A stretch of 56,979 nt of DNA from Actinomycetota bacterium. Its GTDB lineage: Bacteria > Actinomycetota > Actinomycetes > S36-B12. Position numbers and translations under genes: made by a program. Shown here piece by piece: positions 10,404 to 20,837 of this stretch. The stretch is from positions 1 to 56,979 of the forward strand of contig JAFMCH010000006.1 of the NCBI GenBank assembly GCA_017857875.1, in the 5' to 3' direction. Position 1 is the first letter of the stretch. Every line of letters begins with the position of its first letter. The notes beneath the pieces were generated by a model that was not told where the DNA came from, searched no databases, and worked only from the letters and a program-made list of their open reading frames with translations.

Positions 10404-12344
10404 CTACGCACGCGCGGTCGCGGTAACGGTCGGAATCGGCAGGTCAATGGTCGAAGTCGTTGGCCCGATTTGAATCTCGGTTCCCATCTGATCGCATACG
10501 CCGCAGTCAAAGCATGGGGTCCAACGACAATCATCGACCTCAACCTGGTCTAAGGCGTCCTGCCAGTCGGCCCACAGCCATTCGCGATCAAGACCAGAAT
10601 CGAGGTGATCCCAGGGCAGCACCTCTGCATGATCTCGTTCGCGGATCGTGAACCAGTCAACATCAACCGGTGCGTCATTCCACGCCGTGTCGGCCGCGGC
10701 CATCCAACGGTCATAATCGAAATGCTCGCTCCATCCATCAAAACGAGCCCCGTCGCGCCAGGCTTGCTCGATCACTGCCCCAACACGTCGATCTCCACGT
10801 GAGAGTAATCCCTCAACGATTCCGGGTTTTCCATCGTGGTAACGAAATCCGATCGCCTTCCCAAACTGCTTATCCGATCGCACGGCATCACGCAGTTTGG
10901 CTAATCGCGCATCGGTGGTCTCATGATCGCATTGGGCTGCCCACTGGAATGGCGTGTGGGGTTTGGGGACGAAACCGCCGATGGAAACGGTGCAGCGGAT
11001 ATCACGGGTTCCAGAAACCTCTCGGCCCACTCGGATAACTTCCTTAGCCAGCCGCGCGATCTGCAACACGTCTTCATCGGTCTCAGTGGGCAGGCCGCAC
11101 ATGAAGTAGAGCTTCACATTGCGCCACCCCGCCGCATAGGCGGTCGTGACTGTGCGGATGAGGTCTTCCTCCGACACCATCTTGTTGATAACGCGACGCA
11201 TTCGTTCGCTGCCACCCTCGGGCGCAAAGGTCAATCCACTCCGACGTCCATTGCGAGACAATTCATTTGCCAGGTCAACATTGAAGGCATCCACGCGGGT
11301 ACTCGGAAGCGACAGCGAGGTCTGAGACGAGGAATAGCAGTCGGCCAATGACTTTGTCAGTGGCGCGATATCCGAATGATCGGCGCTCGAAAGTGACAGC
11401 AAACCAACCTCTTCAAACCCCGTGGCGGTCAACCCTCGAGCCACCATCTGCTCGATTCCCGCCTTACTGCGCTCACGCACCGGGCGTGTGATCATGCCCG
11501 CCTGACAGAACCGACATCCACGCGTGCAGCCGCGAAAGATCTCCACACTCATGCGCTCGTGAACAGTCTCCGCCAACGGCACCAGCGGCGCGCGCGGGTA
11601 GTCCCAGTCGTCAAGATCCATCACCGTGTGCTTGGCAACACGCCAGGGCACGCCAGCATCGACCGGCTTTACCCGCTTGATTCGCCCATCGGCCAGGTAT
11701 TCGACCTCGTAACGAGAGGGCACATACGCAACCCCGGAGGCGGCAAGCAGGTCGAGAAGAGCCGCGCGACCTCCCTGGCTGCCGGCCGCCTTGAAGTCGC
11801 GAACGAGGTCGGTGATAGCCAACACCGCCTGTTCGCCATCGCCGAGAACCGCCGCGTCAAGGAAGTCGGCGATGGGCTCAGGGTTAAAGGCCGCGTGACC
11901 CCCTGCGATGACCAGCGGGTGGCTATCGCCCCGATCAGCCGCATGGATGGGGATGCCCGCAAGGTCGAGCGCTGTCAACATGTTTGTGTAACCGAGTTCG
12001 GTCGCGAACGAGATGCCGAGCAGGTCGAAATCAACGACCGGTCGATGTGCATCAACCGTGAACTGAGGAATCCCGTTTGCTCGCATCAAAGATTCAAGAT
12101 CGGGCCACACAGCGTAGGTGCGCTCAGCGAGCGCATCATCCCGTTCATTGATCACTTCGTAAAGAATCTGCACGCCTTGATTGGGAGCGCCAACCTCATA
12201 AGCGTCCGGATACATCAGCGCCCAGCGAACGGCGGCCTGCTCCCAATCCTTCGTGACAGCATTAACCTCGCCGCCCACGTATTGAATAGGCTTTTGAACC
12301 AGGGGCAGCACACGCTCAAGTTGGGGATATACCGAAGCCGACAT
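10404..12344 (-). CDS. TIGR03960-family B12-binding radical SAM protein
   Basis: MSIEIFRGCTRGCRFCQAG-like cluster (SVEIFRGCTRGCRFCQAGMITRPVRERS) and N-terminal B12-binding-like part; start chosen at MSASVYPQLERVLPLVQKPIQYVGGE. Confidence 0.92.
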   Translation of the reverse strand: MSASVYPQLERVLPLVQKPIQYVGGEVNAVTKDWEQAAVRWALMYPDAYEVGAPNQGVQILYEVINERDDALAERTYAVWPDLESLMRANGIPQFTVDAHRPVVDFDLLGISFATELGYTNMLTALDLAGIPIHAADRGDSHPLVIAGGHAAFNPEPIADFLDAAVLGDGEQAVLAITDLVRDFKAAGSQGGRAALLDLLAASGVAYVPSRYEVEYLADGRIKRVKPVDAGVPWRVAKHTVMDLDDWDYPRAPLVPLAETVHERMSVEIFRGCTRGCRFCQAGMITRPVRERSKAGIEQMVARGLTATGFEEVGLLSLSSADHSDIAPLTKSLADCYSSSQTSLSLPSTRVDAFNVDLANELSRNGRRSGLTFAPEGGSERMRRVINKMVSEEDLIRTVTTAYAAGWRNVKLYFMCGLPTETDEDVLQIARLAKEVIRVGREVSGTRDIRCTVSIGGFVPKPHTPFQWAAQCDHETTDARLAKLRDAVRSDKQFGKAIGFRYHDGKPGIVEGLLSRGDRRVGAVIEQAWRDGARFDGWSEHFDYDRWMAAADTAWNDAPVDVDWFTIRERDHAEVLPWDHLDSGLDREWLWADWQDALDQVEVDDCRWTPCFDCGVCDQMGTEIQIGPTTSTIDLPIPTVTATARA

Positions 12345-12391
12345 GGTCAGCAGCCTAACCAACAGGTCTAGCCCAAGTACTCGCACATGAG

Positions 12392-13606
12392 CTAAGCGTT
12401 GGAGTCAGTGTGAACCTTGACGTTCACCAGTAGGCCCAGTGCAATCCATGAAGCGAACATAGATGTGCCGCCATAAGAGACGAAGGGCAGCGGCACACCG
12501 GTAATGGGCATGATGCCCATAGCCATACCCAGATTTTCGAAGGTCTGAAAGGCCAGCCAAGCAAGAACACCCGTTGCCACGAGGCGGCCGAACAGATCAT
12601 CGGCATTCATGGCAATCCGCAAACCTCGCCACAAGACAAGTCCGAGCAGACCGATGCAGATGAGCGCTCCAAGAAAACCCGCTTCTTCGCCGATGACCGT
12701 GAAGATGAAGTCACTCTCGTTGACCGGCACGAAGTTGCCCTGCGTCTGGGGTCCTTCAAAGAGGCCGCGACCAAACATCCCGCCGTTGCCGATGGCGATC
12801 CGGGCCTGGATGCCGTTGTAGGCTGCCGCTCCAGATTCACCCTCGGGATCAAGGAAGGAAGTCAATCGCAGGATCTGGTAGTCACGGAGAATACCTAGTT
12901 GAATCGCAACGAAAGCGGCCAGAACACCCCCGGCGATGAGCCCGATAATCCATCGACGCCGGGCCCCGCTGACGGCAACCATCGTGAAGGCAATCACCGA
13001 CATCACCAACGCCGTACCGGTGTCGTTTTGCAAAAGCACCAAGCCAATGGGAACAGCCGCCAAGACCAACGCCCAAAACACGTCTCGGTCTCGCGGTTCT
13101 GACTCAGCATCGAGTTTCTCGGCGAGGATCAAGGCCATTCCGAGTACGAGTGCGACCTTCGCGAATTCAGACGGCTGAATGGTGAAACCGCCCGGGAGTG
13201 AAATCCATGCGCGCGCACCGGCGATACTCAACCCCAATGGTGAATACACGGCGAGGATGCCGACGATGGACAGCACGTACACAACCGGCGTGTAGGCCCG
13301 CAGAAGTCGGAAGTTGAAGCGGGACACGATAAAGGCCAGGCCTATACCGATCGTGATGTTGATGACGTGACGAACCAGGAAGTACTGCGGATCATCCTCC
13401 GGTGCCAGATCCGCTCGGCTGGCTGACCAAACAAAAACAGTTGAGCCGGCGGACAGAAGTAGTGCTGGAACAACCAGCCACCAATCGACTCGACGCCAGT
13501 ACGAGAGGCGACCCTCGGCGTGCCCGCCCAAAAATCGGTGACCCTGGCCACCGCTGGCTGCGGGCCCACCACCGCTCATCGAAGTGAGGCTGTCGTTCTG
13601 GCTCAC
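12392..13606 (-). CDS. rodA: rod shape-determining protein RodA (FtsW/RodA/SpoVE SEDS family)
   Basis: Polytopic; IQPSEFAKVALVLGMALILAEK, LLQNDTGTALVMSVIAF, PFVSYGGTSMFASWIALGLLVN. Confidence 0.94.
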   Translation of the reverse strand: MSQNDSLTSMSGGGPAASGGQGHRFLGGHAEGRLSYWRRVDWWLVVPALLLSAGSTVFVWSASRADLAPEDDPQYFLVRHVINITIGIGLAFIVSRFNFRLLRAYTPVVYVLSIVGILAVYSPLGLSIAGARAWISLPGGFTIQPSEFAKVALVLGMALILAEKLDAESEPRDRDVFWALVLAAVPIGLVLLQNDTGTALVMSVIAFTMVAVSGARRRWIIGLIAGGVLAAFVAIQLGILRDYQILRLTSFLDPEGESGAAAYNGIQARIAIGNGGMFGRGLFEGPQTQGNFVPVNESDFIFTVIGEEAGFLGALICIGLLGLVLWRGLRIAMNADDLFGRLVATGVLAWLAFQTFENLGMAMGIMPITGVPLPFVSYGGTSMFASWIALGLLVNVKVHTDSNA

Positions 13607-15753
13607 CGACGCACAGCCAAAGAATCATCAGTCAGTCGAGCGGCTGCATCATCAAGGCCCGGCACAACCGGGGTGCCATCGGGACGAACGACGGGCAGTT
13701 GGTCTGCAGGGGCGGCGTCGATGAGCACGCTGCGCTTGGGATTGACCGAAGATCCATTCACTCCGAAGAGCGCTTCATAGATAGCCCGGACGCTCGGCCC
13801 TGATGTTCCTGACCCGGTGCCGCCTTGGGTCACCATCATGACCACGGCATAGCGAGGATCATCGGCAGGGGCAAAACTCGTATACCAAGAAATCGTCGAC
13901 ACGTCGCCAAACACCTGTGCGGATCCGGTCTTGGATGCCACCGGAACTTGGTCGAGGGGAAAGCCCTCGAAGGAACTGCGGCCGGTGCCATCAACGGTGA
14001 CGCCGATGAGTGCATCACGCAAGAAGGCCATTGATGCCTCATCACCGACTGTTCCCACTGACTCGGGTAACACCTCTTGCACCACTTCCCCGGAACTGGT
14101 CAAGATCGCTTTCGCCAGATGAGGTCGATACAACGTTCCGCCATTGGCAATCGCGGCATAGACCATCGCCATCTGCAATGGCGTCACAGCGGTATCGCCC
14201 TGCCCAATGGAGGCGTTGATCGCATCACCGTTCCGCCAGCGAAATCCGTCCAGACAGTTTTCCTTTGACAGGGCCGTGAAGTAGTCGGCTAATTCCACAT
14301 CTTCGGCACGTGTTTCGGGGAAGCCTTCTTTTGCCTCGGCACACCAGTTATCTCGCCGTTCCTCCCAGGTTGCCTGCTTCTCGATCCGACCTGAGACCAG
14401 GCCGGGAGCCTCACCAGGCAGGTCAACGCCGGTCACCTGACCCAGACCAAAGCGAGCGGCCGCGTCAGCAATGGGGTCTGGCGACTCAACAGTGGCCGCG
14501 TTGCCTCCACCTTTGAGCCACATTTCGTCGGCCAAGCGGTAAAACACCGTGTTGCAGGAAACCTCAAGGGCCCGCTGCAAAGTAATGGGTCCAAAACCCT
14601 CGGATTCGAAGTTACGAAACGTTTGGGACCCGACCTCGTAGTCGCTCGGACAGTCATAGGTGCCGCCGAGGTCGTAACCCTCCTGCGCCGCCGCAATGGT
14701 CGTGATCGGCTTGAACGTGGAGCCCGGTGGAAACGTGCCCTGAATCGCGTTGGACGAAAGGGCGCGTGATTCCAATAACCGGTCGTAATCACGCGTGCTG
14801 ATACCGCCCACCCACAGGTCAGGGTCATAGGTGGGGTAGCTGGCCATCGCCAAAATACCGCCGGTACGCACGTCGACCACGACCGCAGCACCGGATTCGC
14901 CATCGTTGCCAAAGCTTCGGGCCCGCTTCACCGCAGCTTCAAGTTCTTCTTCGACAACGGCCTGTAACCGTGAGTCAATGTGCGTCACCACGTAGTTGCC
15001 CGGGACAGGCTGGGACTCCCCAACTGTTCCGGTCACCCGACCAGCCGTATCGATCGCCAGCGATGTGATGCCGGGTATGCCACGAAGCTCACTGTCGTAT
15101 TGGGACTCCAAACCATTGCGACCAATGAGATCCCGGCTGCGTAACCGTGCCGGATCAACGCTGTCCTCTTGGGCGTCTAGCTGCTGCTGGGACACCGGGC
15201 CTACATAGCCAAGTAGGTGAGCCATGTTGGCATCAAATGGTTGTGGATATTCGCGCACCGACTCTAATTGCGCGGTCACCGACGGAAACTCGCTGCGTCG
15301 TTCCATGATTGCAAGGGCTGTTTCTGGATCAACGTCGGTCGCGATCGGAACCGGTTGATAGGGCGATCCATCCCAACAAATCGGCGGCTTCGCGGCCCCT
15401 TCTTGGCCACACGGCAGCAGTCGATCAGTGATCTGCGCCGGGGTGATGTCCAGTGCCTCGGCCAGCCCCGCGACAGTGGCCGCTCCTTCATCGTCCTCGC
15501 GATCAAGGGCAAGTCGATCAATGGAGACAACCAGGGAAATTCGATTGGCTACCAGCGGACGCCCACGTTGATCGAGGATGAGACCTCGGACCGCGGGAGT
15601 GAGGACTTCACGGGTGGAGTTATTGGCAGCGGCAGCTTGATACTCCTCGCCGGCAACCAACTGCAGGTATGACAACCGGGCAACCAATGTGCCCAGGAGG
15701 GAGACGATCAGGACACCCAGAACGATGAGTCGAAGATTCGACCGTTCGCTCAC
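13603..15753 (-). CDS. mrdA: penicillin-binding protein 2 (class B transpeptidase)
   Basis: PPGSTFKPITTIAA (SxxK), SKTGSAQ (KTG), EVSCNTVFY (SxN); GTG start (VSERSNLRL) preceded by GGAGG. Confidence 0.93.
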   Translation of the reverse strand: MSERSNLRLIVLGVLIVSLLGTLVARLSYLQLVAGEEYQAAAANNSTREVLTPAVRGLILDQRGRPLVANRISLVVSIDRLALDREDDEGAATVAGLAEALDITPAQITDRLLPCGQEGAAKPPICWDGSPYQPVPIATDVDPETALAIMERRSEFPSVTAQLESVREYPQPFDANMAHLLGYVGPVSQQQLDAQEDSVDPARLRSRDLIGRNGLESQYDSELRGIPGITSLAIDTAGRVTGTVGESQPVPGNYVVTHIDSRLQAVVEEELEAAVKRARSFGNDGESGAAVVVDVRTGGILAMASYPTYDPDLWVGGISTRDYDRLLESRALSSNAIQGTFPPGSTFKPITTIAAAQEGYDLGGTYDCPSDYEVGSQTFRNFESEGFGPITLQRALEVSCNTVFYRLADEMWLKGGGNAATVESPDPIADAAARFGLGQVTGVDLPGEAPGLVSGRIEKQATWEERRDNWCAEAKEGFPETRAEDVELADYFTALSKENCLDGFRWRNGDAINASIGQGDTAVTPLQMAMVYAAIANGGTLYRPHLAKAILTSSGEVVQEVLPESVGTVGDEASMAFLRDALIGVTVDGTGRSSFEGFPLDQVPVASKTGSAQVFGDVSTISWYTSFAPADDPRYAVVMMVTQGGTGSGTSGPSVRAIYEALFGVNGSSVNPKRSVLIDAAPADQLPVVRPDGTPVVPGLDDAAARLTDDSLAVRR

Positions 15754-15846
15754 TGGAGCCTCCGATCTGACCTCGTAGGAACACCCCCGTGGCATGCGCT
15801 GCATTCAGTGCACCGAGGGTTACGACGCGCTTTGCCCGCGGTTAGG

Positions 15847-15877
15847 TTCCCCATTGTCCCTCATCCACCAGTGTCCC
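15847..15877 (-). promoter_or_regulatory. two-copy direct repeat, 17-bp period, upstream of mrdA
   Basis: On the minus strand GGGACACTGGTGGA (15877-15864) and GGGACAATGGGGAA (15860-15847); 12/14 identical, register offset 17 bp. Confidence 0.45.
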
Positions 15878-15920
15878 CCATCAACACGGCTCATTGCAGG
15901 TTGCCCGCCCAATAGGGCCG

Positions 15921-16433
15921 CTAACGTCGGAACGATTCGGGCACGACGCGCCGGCTGAGGGCTCGAATCCCTGGTACGCACAGCAGGGACAAAAAGGCCG
16001 CGTACACGACGATGGCCGCGAAAAACCCCGGCACGTCCTCCCAGCGGACACGCTCGTCCCCTAAAAGGCCGCCGAGGGCTGCTCCTGCGATCACGCTGGC
16101 ACCTGCGGCCATCGTGGTCACCACCGTGGTCAACCAGAGCGGACGCTCATCGGCGTCGAAAACGCGCCCTAGAGCGTAGCCAACGATGGTGAAAACCAAT
16201 GCGCTGAGGCCAACGGTGGCCACGGCCGGCGGGGCCAAATCAAGCAGTAGGCCGCCGACGAAACCGCTCACCGCCCCCGTGACCGGGCCAAAGGCAAACG
16301 CCAGGGCAGCGACGACTACCAGCACCAGCGGCGGGGTCGCACCCCACCAAGGCAGTGGAGCCAGCACCGTCAATTCAATAACCACGGCCACCACCAACAA
16401 GGTGATGATTAGCAGCGCCTGTCGCCAACGCAT
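15921..16433 (-). CDS. mreD: rod shape-determining protein MreD
   Basis: Short polytopic protein between mreC and PBP2; VIELTVLAPLPWWGATPPLVLVVVAALAFAFGPVTGAVSGFVGGLLLDLAPP. Confidence 0.88.
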   Translation of the reverse strand: MRWRQALLIITLLVVAVVIELTVLAPLPWWGATPPLVLVVVAALAFAFGPVTGAVSGFVGGLLLDLAPPAVATVGLSALVFTIVGYALGRVFDADERPLWLTTVVTTMAAGASVIAGAALGGLLGDERVRWEDVPGFFAAIVVYAAFLSLLCVPGIRALSRRVVPESFRR

Positions 16434-16438
16434 ACGCC

Positions 16439-17332
16439 CTAGCCCCCCGACACCGATGGCTCGGTGGGCAGTGGAACGGCCGATACGGTCGGTCGTGGGG
16501 CAACTCGGTCTTGACTGACCACCACGCCAACAATGCTCATGGTGCTGACGTCGGCATACGGAGTCAGGTTGGCCACGCGAGTTAACTGACCGGGTGTTCC
16601 CGTCACGCTTTCAACCACGCCGATCGGGATTCCCGGCGCATACGGGCGCCCACCCTGCGAGCCGAAGGTGACCACGACGTCGCCCGATTCGACGGGAGCG
16701 AGCGGGTCGAGTAACTGCATCGTCAGCAGATCTTGTCGCCCTGACCCGGCCACGATGCCGATTTGGGCTGATCCGGCCAAGCGACCACCAACGGTCGATG
16801 TCGCATCGACGACCAGCAATACCGTTGCCGTGTCCGGACCAACCGAGACGATGCGCCCCACGAGACCTCCCCCGTTCAGCACCGACATGCCTGTCTCCGC
16901 GCCATCTCGGCTTCCTACGTCAATAGTGACCGTCCAGGCAAAGCCCTGCGCCGGACCGACGGCGATCACCTGGGCTGGAACGATATCGATGGACACGTCT
17001 GATGCCAGACCCAGTAGCGCATCTAGCGCTTCCACGCGTGCACGCTCCACCGCGTTCGTGTCAACGGCCACACGAAGTCGTTCATTTTCTGCTTGAAGCT
17101 CATCAATCAGGTCTTGTTGATCACCCCAAGAGGACACGCCATCGACCAGCGAGCGAACCGGCGACACCACCGCTGCTGCACCGCGCTCCAAAGGCCCGAA
17201 GATGGCCGCTGCCACCGACCTCAGCGGCTGAAGCGGACCACCGGAGCCACCGCGCAGATCAATGATGATCAACGTGATGGACGTCAATATCAACAGCGCG
17301 AGCACGAGGCGCGCCCGACGCAAATCGCGCAC
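16439..17332 (-). CDS. mreC: rod shape-determining protein MreC
   Basis: One N-terminal TM, coiled coil, then VIAVGPAQGFAWTVTIDVGSRDGAETGMSVLNGGGLVGRIVSVGPDTATVLLVVDATSTVGG. Confidence 0.93.
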   Translation of the reverse strand: MRDLRRARLVLALLILTSITLIIIDLRGGSGGPLQPLRSVAAAIFGPLERGAAAVVSPVRSLVDGVSSWGDQQDLIDELQAENERLRVAVDTNAVERARVEALDALLGLASDVSIDIVPAQVIAVGPAQGFAWTVTIDVGSRDGAETGMSVLNGGGLVGRIVSVGPDTATVLLVVDATSTVGGRLAGSAQIGIVAGSGRQDLLTMQLLDPLAPVESGDVVVTFGSQGGRPYAPGIPIGVVESVTGTPGQLTRVANLTPYADVSTMSIVGVVVSQDRVAPRPTVSAVPLPTEPSVSGG

Positions 17333-17342
17333 GGGCGGGCTC

Positions 17343-18362
17343 CTAGTGCCGTGGCTCGGAGATCAAGACCTGCTGTAGCGCCTCAAACTCCTCGACACAC
17401 TTGCCTGACCCCAGCGCAACGCAATCGAGCGGATCATCAGCCACCACAATGGGCATTCCGGTTTCATGCCGGAGCCGCTCGTCAAGCCCCCTCAGCAAAG
17501 CACCACCACCGGTGAGCACGATGCCGCGATCCATGATGTCACCGGACAGTTCCGGCGGCGTGCGGTCAAGGGTCGTCTTGACGACATCAACAATGGCGTT
17601 GACGGGCTCTTCGATCGCGCGTCGAATCTCATCTGCAGTCACGACGACGGTTCGCGGCAAGCCGCTGACGAGGTCACGGCCTCGAATCTCAGCATGCGGT
17701 TCATCGGGCATCGGGAAGGCCGACGCAATCGCGACCTTGATCTCCTCGGCCGTGCGCTCGCCTAGGAGCAGCGAGTACTCCTTCTTCACGTATTGGATGA
17801 TGGCGTTATCCAATTCGTCTCCGCCCACGCGAATCGAAATGCTCGTGACAATGCCGCCGAGTGAGATGACGGCTACCTCAGTCGTTCCCCCACCAATATC
17901 GACCACCATATTTCCAGTGGGCTCGTGTACGGGCAGATTGGCACCGATCGCAGCAGCCATGGGCTCTTCAATGATGTAAACCTTGCGGGCTCCGGCGGCG
18001 TATCCGGCATCCTTCACGGCACGCTGTTCAACACCGGTAATGCCCGACGGGACGCAAATAACGAGTCGGGGCTTGGCCAAATGACGACGACGATGAACCT
18101 TCTGAATGAAGTAGCGCAGCATCCGCTCGGTCGTGTCAAAGTCGGCGATCACACCATCCTTCAGCGGACGGATCGCCACAATGTTGCCCGGGGTTCGACC
18201 AATCATGCGCTTGGCCTCGCTGCCCACCGCCAAAATGCCGCCGGTGTTTTGGTTGATCGCGACAACCGACGGTTCATTGAGCGCAATGCCACGACCTCGC
18301 ACGTACACCAGGGTGTTGGCCGTGCCGAGATCGACGGCCATGTCTCGGCCGACGAATGACAT
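17343..18362 (-). CDS. mreB: rod shape-determining protein MreB
   Basis: [37 protein letters not shown]...[20 protein letters not shown]; actin-like fold motifs. Confidence 0.96.
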   Translation of the reverse strand: MSFVGRDMAVDLGTANTLVYVRGRGIALNEPSVVAINQNTGGILAVGSEAKRMIGRTPGNIVAIRPLKDGVIADFDTTERMLRYFIQKVHRRRHLAKPRLVICVPSGITGVEQRAVKDAGYAAGARKVYIIEEPMAAAIGANLPVHEPTGNMVVDIGGGTTEVAVISLGGIVTSISIRVGGDELDNAIIQYVKKEYSLLLGERTAEEIKVAIASAFPMPDEPHAEIRGRDLVSGLPRTVVVTADEIRRAIEEPVNAIVDVVKTTLDRTPPELSGDIMDRGIVLTGGGALLRGLDERLRHETGMPIVVADDPLDCVALGSGKCVEEFEALQQVLISEPRH

Positions 18363-18473
18363 CGTGTTGGACACTACGAGGTCGCCTTTCGCGAATGAAT
18401 CGTTCCCGGTAGATCGACAAAGCAATACCGTCTAGGACTGACGCAACCCCTCCATGGTACGGCGTCTAATCCC

Positions 18474-19946
18474 CTAGTGTGACCGAAGAGGGCCAAGATC
18501 ACCATCACCGGGTGGCGACATGGATCCGATGCGTTCGGCTCTAGTCACTTCTAAGGCACGCAGGACAGGCTCAAGTCGGCGCATGGCATCGGAGGGCATC
18601 GATAGGCCGTAGGCCGCGCAGGTGACCGCACCGAGGTCGGCGCGATAGTCGTGGCCCAGGCGGTCGAACCGGCCTGGCTCGATCTTCGTGGCAAAGATCG
18701 TGTCCACGAAGACCTGTACCCACGTCAGCACCGGCCACCACTTCATGCGCTGCGGAATATCCTCACCTCGTCCGGCCGCGGTCAGCCACCTAGGACGCCG
18801 CACCATCAATTCTGAGGTGAAAAGCACCACCGGGTCAGCGTCATGTTCTAAGAACCACACAATTGCGGGATCTGACGCATCGATCTGCTCGGGCCGGTCA
18901 AGGCTTACCTGAGCCACGGTCAGACCGGCGCGAAAGCGATCGCGCTGCACACCGCCGGGAGTACCTACCCAAAGTGCGCGGTCGATCCACGTTTCAGGCA
19001 TTTCCTCGACTGGCGCACCTGCGCGGATGCGTTGGGGCTTGAGCGCACCCTGTTGAACTCGAGCGCCGAGGCTTTCGCCGTACAGCAGTAATCGCGGTCG
19101 GGCATCAGGGGGCATGGCGGCCAGATGTCGGGTGATCGATTGCAGCAGCGCCACCTGCGTATCAACGGCACTGGGAATACGGTCGAGCGACATAAGCGAC
19201 GGTTTGACCCCGTAAGCAACCACCACGATTGCGCAATCCCCGCGAGATGCAATTTCCAGCACGGACGCCGGGAGGGGGTTGGCATACCCGCTTCCAGCCG
19301 GCGCGACGATCAGCAGGACGCTGCGCTCAAAGGCTCTCGTGCGGGTGAGCTCGGCCATTGCTAGATCCACCCGACTGGCGATCGCCGTCGCACTATCAAC
19401 GCCCACGAACACTCGAATCGGTTCGATGATCGGCGGTAAACCGACAGCGTCGACCGGCTCAGCCCAGATCTGTTGAATGGACTCTGCCGCCGTCACGGCG
19501 TGCACGAATCGGGCACCCTCGCGGGCGAGGGTTTCACACCGCACGAGCGACCCGTCACTGCCGCTGACCAGAACCGACCGGGGTGGAACCGCGAAAGCCG
19601 GATCAATCACGCGACCGCGACGTTCGTACCTCCTGGTCAATACCGCAAGCCCTACGCCGCCCATCACGCCAACTGACGCTGCGGCCGTGCCCGCGATCGC
19701 TGCGCGCCGCACCAACCCCCGCCGCACCATCGACCGTCTGCCTGGCGGCATGGGCGAAGGTGCAAGCAGCCTTGCCACATCAAGGAGCGCGGCGGCAAGG
19801 AACGTCGTAACGCCACCCACCACGAGCCCCACGCCGGGGCGCACTCGCCTGGGCCAATGAACCAGGCTCGGCCGACTGACGAGCACACCAGCACCAAGGC
19901 CGAACGCGGCGGCCAGTGACCGCCTAGGCGGGCCCGCGCTGATCAC
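18474..19946 (-). CDS. alpha/beta-hydrolase family membrane protein (Abhydrolase_9-like)
   Basis: N-terminal TMs; [12 protein letters not shown] nucleophile elbow; [33 protein letters not shown]. Confidence 0.8.
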   Translation of the reverse strand: MISAGPPRRSLAAAFGLGAGVLVSRPSLVHWPRRVRPGVGLVVGGVTTFLAAALLDVARLLAPSPMPPGRRSMVRRGLVRRAAIAGTAAASVGVMGGVGLAVLTRRYERRGRVIDPAFAVPPRSVLVSGSDGSLVRCETLAREGARFVHAVTAAESIQQIWAEPVDAVGLPPIIEPIRVFVGVDSATAIASRVDLAMAELTRTRAFERSVLLIVAPAGSGYANPLPASVLEIASRGDCAIVVVAYGVKPSLMSLDRIPSAVDTQVALLQSITRHLAAMPPDARPRLLLYGESLGARVQQGALKPQRIRAGAPVEEMPETWIDRALWVGTPGGVQRDRFRAGLTVAQVSLDRPEQIDASDPAIVWFLEHDADPVVLFTSELMVRRPRWLTAAGRGEDIPQRMKWWPVLTWVQVFVDTIFATKIEPGRFDRLGHDYRADLGAVTCAAYGLSMPSDAMRRLEPVLRALEVTRAERIGSMSPPGDGDLGPLRSH

Positions 19947-20353
19947 ACTAGGTTCGGGAAGAACAGAGCGATCTCACGGGCCGCGGACTCGGACGAATCC
20001 GAACCGTGGGTGACATTGTTTTGTGTTTGAATCGCTAGGTCTCCGCGAATCGTGCCCGGCGCGGCCTGGACCGGATTAGTAGCACCCATCATGGTGCGCC
20101 AACTGACAATGGCATCTGGTCCTTCAATCACTGCAGCAACGAGTGGTGCCGACGTGATGAACTCGACCAGTTCGCCAAAAAAGGGCTTATCCCGATGCTC
20201 CGCGTAATGGGCTTGTGCAACCTGTGCACTCACTGTCTGCAGTGACAGGGCCACCACAGAAAAACCCTTCCGTTCGATTCGGCCAAGAACCTCGCCAATC
20301 AAGCCGCGAGCGACGCCATCTGGCTTGATCAACACAAGAGTACGTTCTGACAC
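19943..20353 (-). CDS. ndk: nucleoside diphosphate kinase
   Basis: [31 protein letters not shown]...[31 protein letters not shown] (catalytic NxxHGSD). Confidence 0.97.
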   Translation of the reverse strand: MSERTLVLIKPDGVARGLIGEVLGRIERKGFSVVALSLQTVSAQVAQAHYAEHRDKPFFGELVEFITSAPLVAAVIEGPDAIVSWRTMMGATNPVQAAPGTIRGDLAIQTQNNVTHGSDSSESAAREIALFFPNLV

Positions 20354-20378
20354 GAGGGATCCCTTCGAACCAATGAGC

Positions 20379-20407
20379 GAAACAATGAATGAGGAAACAA
20401 TGAATGA
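20379..20407. repeat. two 15-bp tandem repeats upstream of ndk
   Basis: GAAACAATGAATGAg / GAAACAATGAATGAa, 15-bp period; a degenerate copy (gaaccaatgagc) precedes them. Confidence 0.7.
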
Positions 20408-20452
20408 ATCGATGCACTGACACCCTAGGACACACGGTGTCAGGCTCGCTGG

Positions 20453-20794
20453 TCAGCCGCTGCCGTCTGCGGCCTGCGCTCGCAATCCGTCCACCCGCCG
20501 ACCCCAGCGAATCGCCAACCACCACAGTGCAGCGAAGATTCCGCCAATAATGATCATCACCGGGACGAGTATCGACGTCGCCAAGACCAGCACCTGCAGG
20601 ACCCAACCGACTGGCACGGCCCAGGGGCGAGTAACGACGCCGGCGAGCGCGATCAGCATGATTGCCAATGCGATTCCAGCCGTAATGAATACCCACGGCG
20701 GGCCTGACACGGTACCCACAACCACGGCAACCGGTATCGCCAAGAGCACTACGATTGCTTCGAAAACAAGAACCGAAGTTCCTAGAACCCTCAC
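20453..20794 (-). CDS. DUF4233 family membrane protein
   Basis: Four-TM-like hydrophobic protein beside folC (VLVFEAIVVLLAIPVAVVV...VTRPWAVPVGWVLQVLVLATSILVPVM). Confidence 0.78.
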   Translation of the reverse strand: MRVLGTSVLVFEAIVVLLAIPVAVVVGTVSGPPWVFITAGIALAIMLIALAGVVTRPWAVPVGWVLQVLVLATSILVPVMIIIGGIFAALWWLAIRWGRRVDGLRAQAADGSG

Positions 20795-20837
20795 GTGTTA
20801 CCTGCCTGGTCAAACGCCGCAATACATCTGCGATCAC

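Noticed and set aside
11559-12371. 270-aa plus-strand ORF
   Set aside because: Antisense to the TIGR03960 radical SAM gene; composition-driven.
20187-20837. 216-aa minus-strand ORF spanning ndk and DUF4233
   Set aside because: Out of frame with two recognised genes; Arg/Gly/Cys-rich shadow ORF.
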